A DNA stretch of 64,000 nucleotides from JAFGCL01 sp964423835. GTDB taxonomy: Bacteria > Chloroflexota > Dehalococcoidia > UBA2247 > RBG-13-53-26. The notes beneath the pieces are model-generated. The model saw nothing but the letters and a program-made list of their open reading frames with translations. It had not been told where the DNA came from and did no database searches. The DNA is taken from contig CAYRGJ010000007.1 of the NCBI GenBank assembly GCA_964423835.1, positions 51,779 through 115,778 on the forward strand, given 5' to 3'. Made by a program: the position numbers and the translations under genes. Positions 29,227-41,800 of the stretch are shown here, piece after piece (position 1 is the stretch's first letter; every line of letters starts with the position of its first letter).

Positions 29227-32200
29227 TCAGCGCGCCGGAGTCATGGAGGCTCCCGCTGCCCTCCGCCTGCGGCGGAGAAGGAAGAACAGCAGCAGCAGAG
29301 AGAGGGCCAGGAGCAGGGCGCCGCCGGCGGACCCGCCGATCAGCCACCAGTTGGGGCCGGGTCCCGGCTGCACCGAGTGGACATGGGCCAGCGTGGTGGC
29401 GCCTTCGAAGTTGCCGTCTCCGCCATAAATGGCGGTGATATAGTGGCTGCCCGGCGGCAGATCGGAGGTGGTGAAGGTGGCTGTGCCGTTAACCAGACGG
29501 GCCGTGCCCAGGACCGTCCCGCCGTCCATGAAGGTAACCGTGCCGGTGGCCTTCGTGTAGTTGACGGTGGCCGTCATCATGACCCCCAGGTAGTTGAAGG
29601 TCAGCGTGCCGACAGCGCCGGATGGGGTCAGCTGGATGTCGTAGACCAGGGGCTCCTCTCCCTCCGGGATACTGGAGACCGAGGGCGGGGTCATGCTCCA
29701 GACGATGGTCGGCTTTATGATGGCCGTCAGCGTGACCGGCTGGCCCTCGGTGGTCTGCGCCGGCGCCGACGTCACGCTCCACACAACGGCCGTCCTGGTC
29801 ACCGTCAGTGTGCCGTTGACATAGGTGATGGTGTAGTTGGAGAGCCCCTGCCCGATGGCGTCAGCGGGCACGATATCATATGTCCCGCCGGCGGCCGCAG
29901 CCTCGGCCCCATCGCTGGTAAGAGTGACCAGGATTACCCGGTCGCCGTTGACCAGCCCGCTGGTGGTGAACTCGGTGCCTGTGAGCGTGGCCGTGCTGCC
30001 GCTGGCCTTGCTGGCGTCGCTGGCTGTTATGCACAGCGGCCTGGGGTTGACCGTCAGCGTCCCGTTGACATAAGTGACGTCGTAGTGGTCCAGGCCGTTT
30101 CCCTGGGCATTGCCGATCGTTATCTCCCAGGGGCCGGCGGCGGCTGTGGCCTCGGAGCCGGCACAGGTGAGCGTGACGCTGGTGACCGTATCGCCGCCCT
30201 CGAGCCCGGTAACGCTGAATTCGGTGCCGGTGAAGATGGCGGTGTCGCCGTAGATCTTGCTGGAGCTGCTGGCGGTGATGACCACGCCCTTTCTCACCAT
30301 CAGCGAGCCATCGACATAGGTGATATTGTAGTTGCCCAGGCCGTCCCCCAGAGCGGCCGACGTCGTGATGGCGTAGTCACCGACAGGCGCTGGCCCTTCG
30401 GCCCCGGCGCTGGTGAGGGTCACACTGGCCACGGTGTCGGAGTTGGCCAGTCCGGCCACGGTGAACTCGGTGCCGGCGAAGGCCAGCGCCTGGCCATAGG
30501 CCTTGGTGCGGCTGTTGGCCGTGATCACCAGGTCCCTGGGGGTGACGGCCAGGCTGCCGTCGACATAGGAGATGCTGTAGTTGTCCAGGCCGGTCCCGCT
30601 GGCCACAACGCCGGTGATGGCGTACGTGCCCACGGGGGCCAGGGCATCGGCCCCGGTGCTGCCCAGGATTACGCCCGTCACGCCGTCAGTGTTGACCAGC
30701 CCGGCAGCGGTGAACTCCGTCCCGGTGAAGGCCAGGGCGTCGCCGTAGACCTTGGTGGCGTTATCGGCGGTGACGGTCAGGGGGCGCGGATTGACGGTCA
30801 GGCTGCCGTCGATATAGGCGATGCTGTAGTTGTCCAGGCCGCTACCGGCGGCGGCGGCGGCAGCGATCGTCCAGGGGCCGGTCGAGGCGCTGGCCATGGT
30901 GCCGGCGCTGGTGAGACTGATGCTGGTGACGTTGTCCGAGTTGACCAGGCCGGAGACGGTGAACTCCGTCCCGGCCAGGGCCAGGGTGTCCCCGTAGGTC
31001 TTGGTGGCGTTGTCGGCAGTGACGGTCAATGCCCTGGGGCTGACCGTCAGGATCCCGCTGGCATAGACGATGGTGTACTTGCCCAGGCCCGTCCCCGTGG
31101 CCGCGCTGGGGATGATGGCCCAGAATCCGGCCTGGCCGCCGGCCGCGGCCCCCCCGCTGGTGAGGGTCACGTTGTCCACAGAGTCCCCGCCCAGCAGGCC
31201 CGAAACCGTGAACTCATTGCCGGAGAACGTGACCGTGTCTCCATAGGTCTTGCTGGTGCTGTTGGCAGTGATGGTCAGGCCGTAGGCGCTCACTGTGAGG
31301 GTCCCGTTGACGAAGGTGATGGAGTAGTTCGCCAGCCCGGAGCCCGTGGCGAAGGTAGGGATGATGGGGTAGTCACCGTCCGGAGCGGAGGCCTCGGCGC
31401 CGGGGCTGCTCAGGGTGACGATGCTGACAGAATCGGAGTTGACCAGGCCTACCGCTGTAAACTCGGTCCCGGCGAAGATCACGGTCTCGCCCTGGGTCTT
31501 GGCCCGGTCGCTGGCGGTGATGGTCAGGGCCTTCTTGTTGACGGTCAGGCTGCCTTCAACGTAGCTGATAGCGTAGTTGTCCAGGCCGCTGCCGATGGCG
31601 GCGCTGGGAACGATTGAGTACGGGCTGCCAGTGACTGGGGCCGCGGCCGGGGCGCCGGGGCTGGTGAGAGTGGCGCTGCTGACGCTGTCGGAGCCGACCA
31701 GGCCGGCCGCCGTGAGCTCGGTCCCCGCAAAGCTCACCGTATCACCATAGGTCTTGCTGCGGTTGTCGGCGGTGATGGTCAGCGGCTTCGGGTTCACCGC
31801 CTGGACCAGCGGTGACGATATGCTCCCCCCGAAGTTGGAGTCGCCGCCGTAGATTACCGTCATGCTGTGGCTCCCTGCCGTCAGGGACGTGGTAGAGTAG
31901 GTAGCCGTGGCCTCCGGCCCGCTCCCGCTAAGGGTGCCTGAGCCGACAGTGGTCCCCCCGTCCACGAAGTACACCGTCCCGGACGGCGTGTTGGTCCCCG
32001 CCGCACGGGTGACCGTGGCGGTGAAGGTCACGCTATCCCCGTAGGTGGACGGCGTACCCGAGGTGGTAACGGTGGTGGTCGTGCCCGGCAAGGTGTAGGT
32101 GACAGTGACCCGCATGTAGTCCACGTATCCCGTGTAAGAGTAGAGCCAGCTGGCGTTTCTCACGGCCAGGGCCAGCCCGAAGTTGGAGGCATTGATGTCC

Positions 32201-32760
32201 TCGGCGGTCCAGGCCAGCCCCCACAGATCGGACGCGCCGCCGTAGCTGGCCTCCTGGATCACCATGTCGGGCCAGTTGACATTGACCGCCTTGTCGTTCC
32301 CGGCCACGGAGCCGCCCTTGATCAGGCGGACCACATCATCCCGGGTATTGCTGCCGCCCCCGGACGACATCCGGGCAATGGTGGCCGTAATCCCCTTGAT
32401 GCTCGATCCTGACGGCAGGTCGAAGCCGAAGTTGGTGCCCTGGAGGTAGTGGCTGCGGTAGTAGCCGAAGAGGCCGCCATGGGGCAGCGTGCAGGTAGCG
32501 TAGCTGGTGTCATCGGCGGTGATGTTGCCGGGATTGGCCCATTCGTAGCCACCCGGTCCGGGGGCGTCGGTGCCCGTCCCGGCTATGCGGGGGCCGGCGG
32601 TGCTGGCGGTAACAGGGGCGGGGATGGCGGCCATGAGTACCGCCGCCAGGGCCACAGCCACGGTCAGGGCCAGCCACAGCGTCGCGGTGCGTCCCGGAGC
32701 CGCCCATGCCCTGGCGGGTACGCTGGCCCGGTCAACCCTGCGCCGAACCTGGTGTTCCAT
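29227..32760 (-). CDS. MBG-repeat cell-surface protein, membrane anchored
   Basis: 1177 residues. An N-terminal signal anchor (about 28-52), a unique beta-rich domain of about 170 residues, one Ig-like repeat (TPSTYGDSVTFTATVT) and then eight MBG-type repeats of about 78 residues, each opening like LTITADNxxKTYGD and containing FAGTEF. A second Ig-like pair with GTVTFMDGGTVLG and GSHYITAIYGGDGNF precedes a C-terminal anchor: PGPNWW, a hydrophobic helix and five arginines. It is a paralogue of the much larger upstream gene, sharing N- and C-terminal domains. Probably an extracellular adhesin or surface-layer filament. The cysteine content is nearly nil, as usual for secreted repeat proteins. 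Confidence 0.85.
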   Translation of the reverse strand: MEHQVRRRVDRASVPARAWAAPGRTATLWLALTVAVALAAVLMAAIPAPVTASTAGPRIAGTGTDAPGPGGYEWANPGNITADDTSYATCTLPHGGLFGYYRSHYLQGTNFGFDLPSGSSIKGITATIARMSSGGGSNTRDDVVRLIKGGSVAGNDKAVNVNWPDMVIQEASYGGASDLWGLAWTAEDINASNFGLALAVRNASWLYSYTGYVDYMRVTVTYTLPGTTTTVTTSGTPSTYGDSVTFTATVTRAAGTNTPSGTVYFVDGGTTVGSGTLSGSGPEATATYSTTSLTAGSHSMTVIYGGDSNFGGSISSPLVQAVNPKPLTITADNRSKTYGDTVSFAGTELTAAGLVGSDSVSSATLTSPGAPAAAPVTGSPYSIVPSAAIGSGLDNYAISYVEGSLTVNKKALTITASDRAKTQGETVIFAGTEFTAVGLVNSDSVSIVTLSSPGAEASAPDGDYPIIPTFATGSGLANYSITFVNGTLTVSAYGLTITANSTSKTYGDTVTFSGNEFTVSGLLGGDSVDNVTLTSGGAAAGGQAGFWAIIPSAATGTGLGKYTIVYASGILTVSPRALTVTADNATKTYGDTLALAGTEFTVSGLVNSDNVTSISLTSAGTMASASTGPWTIAAAAAAGSGLDNYSIAYIDGSLTVNPRPLTVTADNATKVYGDALAFTGTEFTAAGLVNTDGVTGVILGSTGADALAPVGTYAITGVVASGTGLDNYSISYVDGSLAVTPRDLVITANSRTKAYGQALAFAGTEFTVAGLANSDTVASVTLTSAGAEGPAPVGDYAITTSAALGDGLGNYNITYVDGSLMVRKGVVITASSSSKIYGDTAIFTGTEFSVTGLEGGDTVTSVTLTCAGSEATAAAGPWEITIGNAQGNGLDHYDVTYVNGTLTVNPRPLCITASDASKASGSTATLTGTEFTTSGLVNGDRVILVTLTSDGAEAAAAGGTYDIVPADAIGQGLSNYTITYVNGTLTVTRTAVVWSVTSAPAQTTEGQPVTLTAIIKPTIVWSMTPPSVSSIPEGEEPLVYDIQLTPSGAVGTLTFNYLGVMMTATVNYTKATGTVTFMDGGTVLGTARLVNGTATFTTSDLPPGSHYITAIYGGDGNFEGATTLAHVHSVQPGPGPNWWLIGGSAGGALLLALSLLLLFFLLRRRRRAAGASMTPAR

Positions 32761-32896
32761 ACCTTCCTGTTAGTCTCGCCATCCCTGACAATCCCTCACA
32801 ATGTTGTCATACATGATCATTATCTGGCAGGCATGTGTCGAATACTACCAGCCGGCGGGGGGGATTACGGCCTTCTCGAGCGACAGTCCTCTGCCT
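32761..32896 (-). other. spacer between the two MBG protein genes
   Basis: 136 bases, more A+T-rich than the surroundings; TACATGATCATTATC-type sequence but no convincing promoter or terminator. The two genes may be co-transcribed. Confidence 0.3.
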
Positions 32897-35800
32897 CTAC
32901 ACTGCCTCTTTCTGTTCCTTCCTGCGCCGGCGGTAGAGCACCAGCAAGAAGAAGAAGCCGCCGGCCGCCAGGCCGCAGATGATGATCCACCACCAGTTGA
33001 AGCCCTCCGCAGCCTTCACGGTGTGGATGTGGGCCAGGGACCGGCCATCGCTGAAGTTCGAGTCCCCGCCGTAGCCCACGGTGATGTAGTGGCTGCCGGG
33101 TGTGAGCTCTGAGATGGTGAAGGTGGCCATCCCGTGACTGAGGCCGGCGGTGCCCAGCACCGCCCCTCCATCCATGAACGTGACGGTGCCGGTGGCCTCG
33201 GTGTTGTTGACCATGGCCGTCAGCGTCACTGGACTACCGTGAGCGGACGACGCCGGCGCAGAGGTCACCGTCCAGATGACGCCGGCCTTGTCCACCCTCA
33301 GGGTGCCGTTGAAGTAGGTAATGACGTAGTTGCCCAGGCCGTTGCCGGCGGCGTTGCCGGGCACGATATCGTAGGTCCCGGCAGCCGCTGACTGGCCGGC
33401 GCCGGCGCTCTCCAGGGCCACGCTGGTGACCGCGTCGGAGTTCACCAGGCCCATGGTGACGAACTCGGTCCCGGCGAAGGTAACGGCGCTGCCATGGCTC
33501 TTGACTCTGTTCTTGGCCGTGATGGCCAGGGGCCTGGGCCCCACCGTCAGGGCGCCGTTGACGTAGCTGATGCTGTAGTTGTCGAGGCCGCTTCCCGTGG
33601 CGCCGGAGGGCACTAGGCTGTAGCTGCCCACCGTGGCGGAGGCCGCGGCGCCAGTGCTGGTCAGGGACAGTCCGGTGACGGTGTCGGAGTTGACCAGCCC
33701 GGCAGCCATGTACTCGGTCCCGGAGAAAGAGACCGCCTCGCCATAGACCTTCGCCATGCTCCCGGCGGTGATGGTCATGTTTCTGGGGGCCACCGTCAGC
33801 ATCCCGTTGACATAGCTGATGCTGTAGTTGCCCAGGCCGCTTCCCGTGGCGCCGGAGGGCACCAGGCTGTAGCTGCCCACCGTGGCGGAGGCCGCGGCGC
33901 CAGTGCTGGTCAGGGACAGCCCGGTGACGGTGTCGGAGTTGACCAGCCCGGAGGCCGTGAACTCGTTACCGGCGAAGGCGGCGCCATCGCCGTAGGTCTT
34001 GCTCAGGCTGTTGGCGGTGACGGTCAGAGCCCTCGGGCTGATGGTCAGCCAGCCGCCGATGTAGGTGATGTGATAATTGGCCAGACCTGTCCCCGCGGCC
34101 CCGCCCGGCACTATGGCGTACGCGCCAACCGTGGCGGAGGCGCTGGCCCCACTGCTGGCCAGGGTCACGTTGTCCACGCTGTCCCCGCCCTGCAGGCCGA
34201 TGACCGTAAACTCGGTCCCGGCGAACGTAGCGGCGTCGCCGTAGGTCTTGGTGGCATTGTTGGCCGTTATAGTCAACGTGGGTCGGACCGCCAGGGTGCC
34301 ACTGGCGTAGGCGATGCTGTAGTTGCCCAGGCCCGTGCCGGCAGCCGCGCTGGCGAAGATCTCATAGTCACCGATGGCGGCCGCGGCGTCCGCCCCGGCG
34401 CTGGTCAGGGTGACGCTGTCCACGGCGTCCGAGTAAACCAGGCCGGTGGCCACGAATTCGGTGCCGGCGAACGTCAGGGTGTCGCCGAAGGCCTTGCCCA
34501 GGTCATCGGCAGTGATGGTCAGGGCCCTGGGGCCCACCGTCAGGCTGGCGCTGATATAGGAGATGCTGTAGTTCGAGCCTGCGGTCAGCGTACCCTGGGA
34601 GATGGGGTAGGTCCCCACGTCTTCCCCGGCGGCCCGGCTCAGAGAACCGCCGAAGCTATCGCCGCCGATCAGTGACGGGCTGTATGAGTAGGTCAGCGCC
34701 GGATCGGCATCACCGTAGGTCTTGCCCCGGGCATCCGCGGTCACCGTGATGCCCAGCGGGGATATGGTGAGGTCAGCTCCCATGCAGGTAATGGCGTAGT
34801 TGCTGGGAAGCGAGAGGGTGCCCTGGGCAATAGCGTATGTCCCCACATTCTCGCCGGCGGCCCGGCTCAGAGAACCGCTGAAGCTGTCGCCGCCGACAAG
34901 TGACGGGCTGTATGCGTAGGTCAGGGCCGGTTCGGCATCGCCGTAGGTCTTGCTCCGGGCATCTACGGTCACGGTGATGTCCAGCGGCGCCACGTCGACG
35001 GTCACTCCCGCCGAGGCCGTGTTGTAGTTGGCCGCATCGGTGGGGGCGAAATCCACATGGAGCGTCTGGCCGTCGCCCGCGTTCAGCAGGGTCCCGGCGG
35101 CCGGGGTGTAGACGAAGGTCCCGGGCACGGAGGCAATGGCGTTGAGCTGCGTGCCGTCCAGGGCCGTGCCGTAGGTGATGCCGGCCGGGTCGGCCCAGGT
35201 GATGGTGGGCGTGCCCTTGGCGACCATGATAGAGATGTCCGCGGTATCGGTGCTGGCCACGTCGTCGGTGACCATGAAGGTGATGGTGACCGGGCCGCCG
35301 GCGGTGGTGGGCGTGCCGGAAATCTCCCCGGTCGTGGGATTGAGGGTCAGCCCGTCGGGCAGGGTCCCGGAATCGATGGACCAGGTGTAGGGCGCCGTGC
35401 CGCCAGCCGCGATCAGGGTCTGGGAGTAGGGTACATCCACCGTGCCGCCAGGGAGCGGCGAAATGGTGGTGATGGTGAGCACCGGGGGCGCGATGGTCAG
35501 GGTGGCCCCGGTGAAGGTGATGGTGTAGTTGCCGGACAGTGCCAGGGTGCCCTGGTTAATGGCATAGACGCCGATGTCCTCGCCCGGATCGCGGGAGAGC
35601 TCCCCGCTGAAGGTGTCGCTGCCTATCAGAGAGGGGGTGAAGGTGTAGCTCAGCGCCGGGTCGGCGTCGCCGTAGACCTTGATCTTGGCGTCCGCGGTGA
35701 CGCTGATGTTCAGGGGGGTGATGGTGAAGTTGTCGGGGATGAAGGTGATGGTGTAGTTGCCCCCGGCCGTCAGCGTGCCCTGGTTGATGGCATAGGACCC

Positions 35801-38800
35801 CACAGCCTCGCCGGGATCGCGCGAGAGGGCGCCGCTGAAGGTGTCGCCGCCGATGAGGGACGGGGTGCAGTCATAGGCCAGGGCCGGGTCGGCAGCACCA
35901 TATGCCTTGCCCTGGGCATCGGCGGTCACCGTTATGGCCAGAGGGCTGATGGTCAGGTTGGCTCCAGTGAAGGTGATGGTATAGTTGGCCCCGGCCGTCA
36001 GGGTGCCCTGGCTGATGGCGTATGTGTTGGCGTCCTCGCCGGGGTCACGGGTCAGCGAACCGCTGAACACGTCGCTGCCGACCAGCGACGGGGTGCAGGT
36101 GTAGGTCAGCGCCGGGTCGGCATCCCCGTAGTACTTGCCCTGGGCATCCGCGGTGACAGTGATGGCCAGTGCCGAGATGGTCAGGTTGGCCCCGGCGTAA
36201 GTGATAGTGTAGTTGGGCCCGGCCGCGAGCGTGCCCTGGCTGATAGTATAGAACCCCACGCCCTCGCCGGGATCGCGCGAAAGGGCGCCGCTGAAGCTGT
36301 CGCCGCCGATGAGCGACGGGGTGTTGGTGTAGCTCAGCGCGGGGTCGGCCTCGCCGTATGTCTTGCTCCGGGCATCGGCGGTGATTGTGATGCCCAGCGG
36401 GTTGACGTTGATGGTAACGTCCGCGGAGGCCGTGTTGTAGTTGGCCGTGTCGGTGGGAGTAAAGTCCACGTGCAGCGTCTGGCCGTTACCCGCGTTCAGC
36501 AGGGTCCCGGAGGCCGGCGTGTAGACGAAGCTGCCGGGCACGGAGGCGGCGGCATCGAGCTGCGTGCCGTCCAGTGCCGTGCCGTAGACGATGTCGTCCG
36601 GGTTGGCCCAGGTGATAGTGGGCGTGCCCTTGGCGATGGTGATCGAGAGGTCCGCGGTGGCGAAGCCGAACACGCTGTCGGTGACCCTGAAGGTGATGGT
36701 GACGGGGCCGCCGGCTGTGGTGGGTGTGCCGAAGATGGTCCCGTCGGCGCCGAACGCCAGCCCTTCGGGCAGGGTTCCGGAGTCGATGGACCAGGCGTAG
36801 GGCGCCGTCCCGCCGGAGGCGGTCAGGTTCTGGGAGTAGGCCACGCCGACCGTGGCGCCGGGGAGCGGTGAGGTGCTGGTAATGGTCAGGACTGGCGGGC
36901 AAATGGTGAGGTTGGCCCCGGCGTAAGTCAGGGTGTAGTTGCTGGAGAGGGACAGGGTCCCCTGGTTGATGGCGTAGATCCCGATGTCCTCGCCGGCATC
37001 ACGGGAGAGGGCGCCGCTGAAGCTATCGCTGCCGATGAGCGACGGCGTGCAGGTGTAGGTCAGCGGCGGATCGGGGTCTCCGTATACCTTGATCTTGGCG
37101 TCTGCGGTGACGCTGATGTTCAGGGGGGTGATAGCGAAGTTGTCGGGGACGAAGGTGATGATGTAGTTGCTCCCGGCCGTCAGAGTGCCCTGATTGATGG
37201 CATAGGTGCCGGCGTTCTCGCCGGCATCACGGGAGAGCGCGCCGCTAAAGGAGTCGCTGCCGACCAGGGATGGAGTCCAGGTGTACGTCAAGGCCGGGTC
37301 GGCATCCCCGTAGGTCTTGCCCTGGGCATCCGCAGTGACAGTGATGGCCAGCGGACTGATGATCAGGTTGGCCCCGACGTAGGTGATGGTGTAGTTGCTG
37401 GAGAGGGTCAGGGTCCCCTGGTTGATGGCGTAGCTGCCGGTGTTCTCGCCGGCATCACGGGAGAGCGCGCCGCTGAAGGAGTCGCTGCCGACCAGGGACG
37501 GAGTCCAGGTGTACGTCAGCGCCGGGTCGGCATCCCCGTAGGTCTTGCCCTGGGCATCCGCGGTGACCGTAATGGCCAGCGGACTGATGGTCAGGCTGGC
37601 CCCGACGTAGGTGATGGTGTAGTTGGCGGAGAGGGTGAGGGTGCCCTGGTTGATGGCGTAGGCGCCAACGTCCTCGCCGGCATCACGGGAGAGCGCGCCG
37701 CTAAAGGAGTCGCTGCCGACCAGGGATGGAGTCCAGGTGTACGTCAGGGCCGGGTCGGCATCCCCGTAGGTCTTGCCCTGGGCATCGGCGGTCACCGTTA
37801 TGGTCAGCGGGGAAATAGCGAGGTTGGCCCCGACGTAGGTGATGGTGTAGTTGCTGGAGAGGGACAGGGTACCCTGGTTGATGGCAAATGAGCCCACGTT
37901 CTCCCCGGCCATGCGGCTGAGAGATCCGCTGAAGCTGTCGCCTGCCACCAGCGCTGGCGCCCAGCTGTAGGTCAACGCTGGGTCGGCTTCCCCGTAGTCC
38001 TTGCCCTGGGCATCGGCGGTCACCGTTATGGCCAGTGGTGAAATGGTCAGGTTGGATCCAATGAAGGTGATGGCGTAGTTGGCCCCGGCCGTCAGGGTGC
38101 CCTGGTTGATGGCAAATGAGCCCACATTCTCTCCGGCCACCCGGCTGAGAGACCCGCTGAAGGAGTCTCCGCCGATCAGTGATGGGGCCCAGGTGTAGGT
38201 GAGGGCCGGGTCATCGTTGCCGTAGGTCTTGCCCTGGGCATCCGCGGTGACCGTTATGGCCAGCGGGGTGATGGTCAGGTCAGCCCCGACGTAGGTGATG
38301 GTGTAGTTGGCGGATAGGGACAGGGTGCCCTGGTTGATGGCATATGAGCCCGCGTCCTCCCCGGTGACACGGCTGAGAGACCCGCTGAAGGAGTCTCCGC
38401 CGATCAGTGATGGGGCCCAGCTGTAGGTCAGGGCCGGGTCATCGTCGCCATAGGCCTTGCCCTGGGCATCCGCTGTCACCGTTATGGCCAGCGGAGAAAT
38501 GGTGAGGTTGGCCCCGACGTAAGTGATGGTATAGTTGGCAGATAGGGACAGGGTGCCCTGTTTGATGGCATAGGCCCCCACGTCTTCCCCCGCCGCCCGG
38601 CTGAGAGACCCGCTGAAGGAGTCTCCGCCGATCAGTGATGGAGTCCAGGTATACGTCAGAGCCGGATCGGCAGCCCCGTATACCTTGCTCTGGGCATCCG
38701 CGGTGACAGTGATGGCCAGCGGAGTGATGGTCAGGTTGGCCCCGACGTAGGCGATGGTGTAGTTGCTGGAGAGTGACAGGGTCCCCTGGTTGATGGCATA

Positions 38801-41800
38801 TGAGTCCACGTTCTCGCCGGCGGCGCGGCTGAGGGACCCGCTGAAGCTGTCGCCTCCTATGAGCGCTGGCGCCCAGCTGTAGGTCAACGCTGGGTCGGCA
38901 GAACCATATGTCTTGCCCTGGGCATCCGCAGTGACAGTGATGTCCAGCGGAGAGATGGTCAGGTTGGCTCCGATGAGGGTAATGGTATAGTTGGCCCCGG
39001 CCGTCAGGGTGCCCTGGTTGATGGCATATGAGCCCACGTTCTCCCCGGCGTCACGGGAGAGCGCGCCGCTAAAGGAGTCGCTGCCGACCAGGGACGGAGT
39101 CCAGGTGTACGTCAGGGCCGGGTCGGCATCCCCGTAGGTTTTGCCCTTTGCATCCGCTGTCACCGTTATGGCCAGTGGTGAAATGGTCAGGTCAGCCCCG
39201 ACGTAAATGATGGTGTAGTTGCTGGAAAGGGACAGCGTGCCCTGGTTGATGGCATATGAGCCCACGTTCTCCCCGGCCACTCGGCTGAGAGACCCTGTGA
39301 AGGAGTCACCGCCGACCAGGGATGGAGTCCAGGTATACGTCAGAGCCGGGTCGGCAGAACCATATGTCTTGCCCTGGGCATCTGCGGTGACAGTGATGGC
39401 CAGCGGAGAGATGGTCAGGTCAGCCCCGACGTAAATGATGGTGTAGTTGCTGGAAAGGGACAGCGTGCCCTGGTTGATGGCATATGAGCCCACGTTCTCC
39501 CCGGCCACTCGGCTGAGAGACCCTGTGAAGGAGTCACCGCCGACCAGGGATGGAGTCCAGGTATACGTCAGAGCCGGGTCGGCAGAACCATATGTCTTGC
39601 CCTGGGCATCTGCGGTGACAGTGATGGCCAGCGGAGAGATGGTCAGGTTGGCCCCGACGTAAGTCAGGTTGGCCCCCACATAGATGATGGTGTAGTTGCT
39701 GGAGAGTGATAGGGTCCCCTGGTTGATGGCGTAGGCCCCCACGTCTTCCCCCGCCGCCCGGCTGAGAGACCCGCTGAAGCTGTCGCCTCCTATGAGCGAC
39801 GGCGTGCAGGTGTAGGTCAGGGCCGGGTCGGAGTCTCCGTAGTCCCTGCCCTGGGCATCCGCGGTAACCGTAATGGCCAGCGGACTGATGGTCAGGTTGG
39901 CTCCAATGAAGGTGATAGTATAGTTGGCAGAGAGGGACAGGGTGCCCTGGTTGATGGCGTAGTCCCCGACGTCTTCGCCAGCAGCGCGGCCCAGATATCC
40001 GCTGAAGCTGTCGCCTCCTATGAGCGTTGGCGCCCAGGCATAGGTCAGCCCTGGGTCGGCGTCTCCATATACCTTGCTCTTGGCATCCGCGGTGACAGTG
40101 ATGGCCAGTGGGGAGATGGTCAGGTTGGCCCCCACATAGATGATGGTGTAGTTGCTGGAGAGGGACAGGGTGCCCTGGTTGATGGCGTATGAGCCCGCGT
40201 TCTCCCCAGCCGCCCGGCTGAGAGATCCGCTGAAGGAGTCTCCGCCGATCAGTGATGGGGCCCAGGTGTACGTCAGCGCCGGGTCGGCTTCCCCGTAGGT
40301 CTTGCCCTGGGCATCCGCGGTGACCGTAATGGCCAGCGGAGAGATGGTCAGGTCAGCCCCGACGTAGGTCAGGTTGTAGTTGCTGGAGAGTGATAGGGTG
40401 CCCTGGTTAATGGCGTAGGCCCCCACGTCTTCGCCAGCAGCGCGGCTCAGAGATCCACTGAAGCTGTCGCCCCCTATGAGCGCTGGCGCCCAGGTATAGG
40501 TCAGCCCTGGGTCGGCAGAACCATATGTCTTGCCCTGGGCATCCGCGGTGACAGTGATGGCCAGCGGACCGACGGTCAGGTTGGCCCCGACATAAGTGAT
40601 GGTGTAGTTGCTGGAGAGGGACAGGGTGCCCTGGTTGATGGCATATGAACCCACGTTCTCCCCGGCCACACGGCTGAGAGCCCCGCTGAAGGAGTCTCCG
40701 CCGACCAGTGATGGAGTCCAGGTGTACGTCAGAGGCGGGTCGGCGTCCCCGTAGTCCTTGCCCTGGGCATCGGCAGTAACAGTGATGGCCAGCGGACTGA
40801 TGGTCAGGTTGGCCCCGACGTAGGTGATGGTATAGTTGGCCCCAGCCGTCAGGGTGCCCTGGTTAATGGCGTAGGCCCCCACGTCTTCGCCAGCAGCGCG
40901 GCCCAGAGATCCGCTGAAGCTGTCGCCTCCTATGAGCGCTGGCGCCCAGGTATAGGTCAGCCCTGGGTCGGCAGAACCATAAGTCTTGCTCTGGGCATTC
41001 GCGGTCACTGTTATGGCCAGCGGACTGATGGTCAGATTGGCCCCCACATAGACGATGGTGTAGTTGCTGGAGAGCGACAGCGTACCCTGGTTGATGGCAT
41101 ATGAGCCCACGTTCTCGCCGGCCTCCCTGCTGAGAGCCCCGCTGAAGGAGTCTCCGCCGATCAGTGATGGGGCCCAGGTGTACGTCAGCCCTGGATCGGC
41201 ATCCCCGTAGTCCTTGCCCTGAGGGTCCGCGGTGACCGTGATCGCCCGCGCGTTCACGGTGTACACCAGCGGTGACGATATGCTGCCCTGGAAGTTGTCG
41301 TCTCCGCCGTAGATTACCGTCATGGAGTGGCTGCCTGCCGCCAGGGACGTGGTGGAGAAGGTGGCCGTGGCCGTCAGCCCGCTCCCGCTGAGCGTGCCCG
41401 AGCCGATGGCGGTCCCCCCGTCAATGAAGTAGACGCTCCCGGAAGGCGTGCTGGAGCCGTGGGACCCGGTGATGGTGGCGGTGAAGGTGACGTTGTCTCC
41501 GTAGGTGGAGGGGCTGGTTGGGCTCGCTGACACGCTGGCCGTCGTGCTCGGCAGAGTGTAGTGGACGGTGATCTGCATGTACTCCACGCCGGCGAAGACC
41601 CCCCAATAGGACGTGTTGTGGACCGAGAAGTCCACCCCGAAGTTGGCGTTATTGATGTCCGCGGGGGTCCAGGTGGTCCCCCACTTGTCGGTAGGGCCAC
41701 CATACGTGACCACTGTCCATCCCTGGCTCCAGTTGGCTGACTTGGCGTAGTCGGACCCGTGGTGGGTACCAGCCTGCAGCAGATAGACATCTTCATCCCT

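Noticed and set aside
29377..31617. 746-codon open frame on the plus strand, antisense to the MBG surface protein
   Set aside because: Its composition (Gly, Ala, Asp, Arg, Gln) and periodicity mirror the repeats of the real gene; no start signal or domain is seen. High G+C leaves antisense frames open by chance.
35057..36871. 604-codon plus-strand open frame antisense to the giant surface protein
   Set aside because: Same reason: a repeat shadow with no recognisable domain, while the minus strand has clear MBG and Ig-like domains.
34530..41240. Insertion sequences or prophage in the repeat region
   Set aside because: No transposase, integrase or terminal inverted repeats; the repetition is fully explained by in-frame protein repeats.
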